Of a stretch of DNA of 56,994 nucleotides, positions 55,367-56,994 are shown piece after piece. Position 1 is the first letter of the stretch. Each line of letters begins with the position of its first letter. Location of the stretch: the NCBI GenBank assembly GCA_934636865.1, contig CAKUBI010000008.1:1-56994 (forward strand). Direction: 5' to 3'. The notes under the pieces were generated by a model, which was not told the DNA's origin, made no database searches, and saw nothing but the letters and a program-made list of their open reading frames with translations. The position numbers and the translations under genes are program-made. This DNA is from an uncultured Oscillospiraceae bacterium. Lineage in GTDB: Bacteria > Bacillota > Clostridia > Oscillospirales > Oscillospiraceae.

Positions 55367-56994
55367 ATGAAGAAGAACGACAAAGCAAGCAAGCAGACCC
55401 ACCGCCGCGCAGACCCGAATGTGATGGGCCTTCACGCGGACGTGGTGGAGCAGAACATCACCGAGACGCTGGAAACGAACTACATGCCCTACGCGATGTC
55501 CGTCATCGTCTCGCGCGCCATCCCGGAGATCGACGGCTTCAAGCCCTCGCACCGAAAGCTCCTCTATACGATGTACAAGATGGGGCTTCTCACCGGCGCG
55601 CGCACGAAGAGCGCGAACATCGTCGGCCAGACGATGCGCCTGAACCCCCACGGCGACGCCGCGATCTACGACACGATGGTCCGCCTTTCCAAGGGCTACG
55701 GCGCGCTGCTGCACCCGTTCGTCGATTCCAAGGGCAACTTCGGCAAGGTCTATTCGCGCGACATGGCCTGGGCGGCCAGCCGGTATACCGAGGCCAGGCT
55801 CGCCCCCATCTGCGCCGAGCTCTTCCGCGACATCGACTCCGACACCGTCGATTTTGTCGATAACTACGATAACTCGATGAAGGAGCCCGCGCTGCTGCCG
55901 ACGACCTTCCCCAATATCCTCGTCAGCGCCAACCAGGGCATCGCCGTCGGCATGGCGAGCCAGCTGTGCGGCTTTAATTTGGGCGAAGTGTGCGACACAA
56001 CGATCGCCTTTTTGAAAAATCCGGAGGTGCGCATCAGCGAGACGCTGCTCGCGCCCGACTTCCCGACCGGCGGCGAGGTGCTGTACGACGCGCGCGCCGT
56101 CGAGGACATCTACAATACCGGCCGCGGCGGCGTGAAGGTCCGCGCCCGCTGGCGCTACGACAAGAAGGAAAATCTCATCGAGATCTACGAGATCCCCTAC
56201 ACCACCACGACCGAGGCCATCATGGACAAAGTCGCCGAGCTCATCAAGGCGGGCAAGGTGAAGGAAATCTCCGACATGCGCGACGAGACGGACCTCTCGG
56301 GTCTCAAGCTGACGATCGACCTGAAGCGCGGCACGGACCCCGACAAGCTCATGCAGAAGCTCTTCCGCGCCACGACGCTGCAGGACACGGCCTCGTGCAA
56401 CTTCAACGTTCTCATCGGCGGCATGCCGCGCGTGATGGGCGTGCGCGAGCTGCTCGACGAGTGGTGCGCGTGGCGCACCGAGAGCGTGAAGCGGCGCGTT
56501 TACTTCGTACTCAAAAAGCGGCAGGACAAGCTGCACCTTTTGAAGGGCCTGAAAAAGATCCTGCTCGACATCGACAAGGCCATCAAGATCATCCGCGAGA
56601 CGGAGAAGGAGGCCGACGTGGTGCCGAACCTGATGATCGGCTTCGGCATCGACCAGATCCAGGCGGAATATGTCGCCGAGATCAAGCTGCGCAGCATCAA
56701 CCGTGAGTATATTTTAAAGCGCGTGGAGGAGACGGCGTCGCTCGAAGCGGAGATCGAGGACCTTGAGGATACGCTCGCGCGCCCGTCCCGCATCCGGAAG
56801 ATCATCATCACCGAGCTTGAGGACGTGCGCAAAAAGTACGCCGAGCCCCGCCGCACCGGCATCCTCTACGACTACGCCGAGGAGAGCGAGAGCGTGGAGG
56901 ACGCGGTCGAGGATTACCCCGTGACGCTGTTTTTGTCGCAGCACGGGTACTTCAAAAAGATCACGCCGCAGTCGCTGCGCATGTCCGGCGAGCA
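55367..56994 (+). CDS. DNA topoisomerase IV / gyrase subunit A (3' end outside window)
   Basis: An open frame from ATG 55367 to the window end (542 codons, no stop yet). It encodes the breakage-reunion subunit of a type IIA topoisomerase: MSVIVSRAIPEIDGFKPSHR near residues 45-64, the QRDR-equivalent LNPHGDAAIYDTMVRL near 92-107, and the catalytic tyrosine at residue 140 in ASRYTEARL. The sequence differs from canonical GyrA in this region and fits the ParC-like second A subunit of Clostridia better; the partner B subunit is not in view. It starts behind GAGG. The missing part should hold the C-terminal DNA-wrapping domain. Confidence 0.93.
   Translation, partial: MKKNDKASKQTHRRADPNVMGLHADVVEQNITETLETNYMPYAMSVIVSRAIPEIDGFKPSHRKLLYTMYKMGLLTGARTKSANIVGQTMRLNPHGDAAIYDTMVRLSKGYGALLHPFVDSKGNFGKVYSRDMAWAASRYTEARLAPICAELFRDIDSDTVDFVDNYDNSMKEPALLPTTFPNILVSANQGIAVGMASQLCGFNLGEVCDTTIAFLKNPEVRISETLLAPDFPTGGEVLYDARAVEDIYNTGRGGVKVRARWRYDKKENLIEIYEIPYTTTTEAIMDKVAELIKAGKVKEISDMRDETDLSGLKLTIDLKRGTDPDKLMQKLFRATTLQDTASCNFNVLIGGMPRVMGVRELLDEWCAWRTESVKRRVYFVLKKRQDKLHLLKGLKKILLDIDKAIKIIRETEKEADVVPNLMIGFGIDQIQAEYVAEIKLRSINREYILKRVEETASLEAEIEDLEDTLARPSRIRKIIITELEDVRKKYAEPRRTGILYDYAEESESVEDAVEDYPVTLFLSQHGYFKKITPQSLRMSGE

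Noticed and set aside
55247..56536. A 429-codon minus-strand open frame
   Set aside because: It covers the topoisomerase A-subunit gene, whose own frame is open to the window end and has the catalytic tyrosine; the minus frame has no motifs.

Overview
The window comes from a moderately high-GC, low-G+C-phylum-type (Firmicutes, class Clostridia) bacterium, most likely an Oscillospiraceae/Ruminococcaceae gut anaerobe. The reasons are the gene families and their order (FtsEX-M23 hydrolase, PlsX-ACP-RNase III, WalJ-RlmH, TrmFO behind TopA, DUF1540 and DUF4830 proteins, an M-box in front of mgtE), encoded CCA ends on all tRNAs, GGAGG-type ribosome binding sites and consensus TTGACA/TATAAT promoters. 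This is inference from content; no species is claimed.

Layout. 1-1007: tRNA-Thr and tRNA-Tyr, three stacked terminators, a second copy of the tRNA-Tyr 3' end, and an XRE regulator whose promoter lies in an operator array with an exact 31-bp period. 1132-3216: two CobW-type GTPases, one with a long histidine-rich metal-binding insert. 3287-7161 (minus): walJ-rlmH-DUF2007-like-phosphohexomutase operon and a DUF4830 protein. 7252-15606 (plus): a pseudouridine synthase, a PucR-type regulator, ftsE-ftsX-M23 hydrolase (division-site peptidoglycan hydrolysis), an unknown protein, greA, and a lysyl-tRNA synthetase with an extra C-terminal tRNA-binding domain. 15674-18694 (minus): two peptidases. 18892-27545 (plus): an rRNA methyltransferase, dprA, topA with a histone-H1-like tail, trmFO, plsX, acpP, rnc and a nucleoside phosphorylase. 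27578-29711 (minus): a split TauE/SafE permease, a DUF1540 protein and an M42 peptidase.

29712-35447 is a patchier accessory stretch: a KtrAB potassium uptake pair, gene debris, a broken methyltransferase/cysteine-synthase chimera, an M20 amidohydrolase and an aminotransferase remnant. In front of the broken cysteine synthase lies what reads as a complete transcription attenuator: a 33-codon leader peptide with four clustered Cys codons, then mutually exclusive antiterminator and terminator helices. I consider this the most interesting signal in the window.

35448-41966 is a small integrated element inserted at the 3' end of tRNA-Cys and bounded by 28-bp near-perfect direct repeats. It carries an HUH rolling-circle Rep, an operon of small proteins, divergent XRE regulators with shared operators, a tyrosine integrase broken by a 10-bp tandem duplication, a likely type I toxin with convergent antisense RNA, and a ribbon-helix-helix-like protein with repeated 15-bp operators.

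41941-42398 is a five-gene tRNA operon (Val-Asp-Phe-Gly-Cys, minus). 42508-48568 (minus, one small plus gene) holds hslO, a methyltransferase, aroQ, a gamma-carbonic anhydrase, an M29 aminopeptidase and mgtE under an M-box magnesium riboswitch. 49008-52797 (plus) holds a YihY membrane protein and a second potassium system, TrkA-TrkH. 52874-55189 (minus) is a copper-type P-ATPase with its CsoR repressor. The window ends inside a topoisomerase IV/gyrase A subunit gene (55367 onward). Ion homeostasis (metal GTPases, Ktr, Trk, MgtE, copper export) is a recurring theme, but most of it is ordinary core genome.
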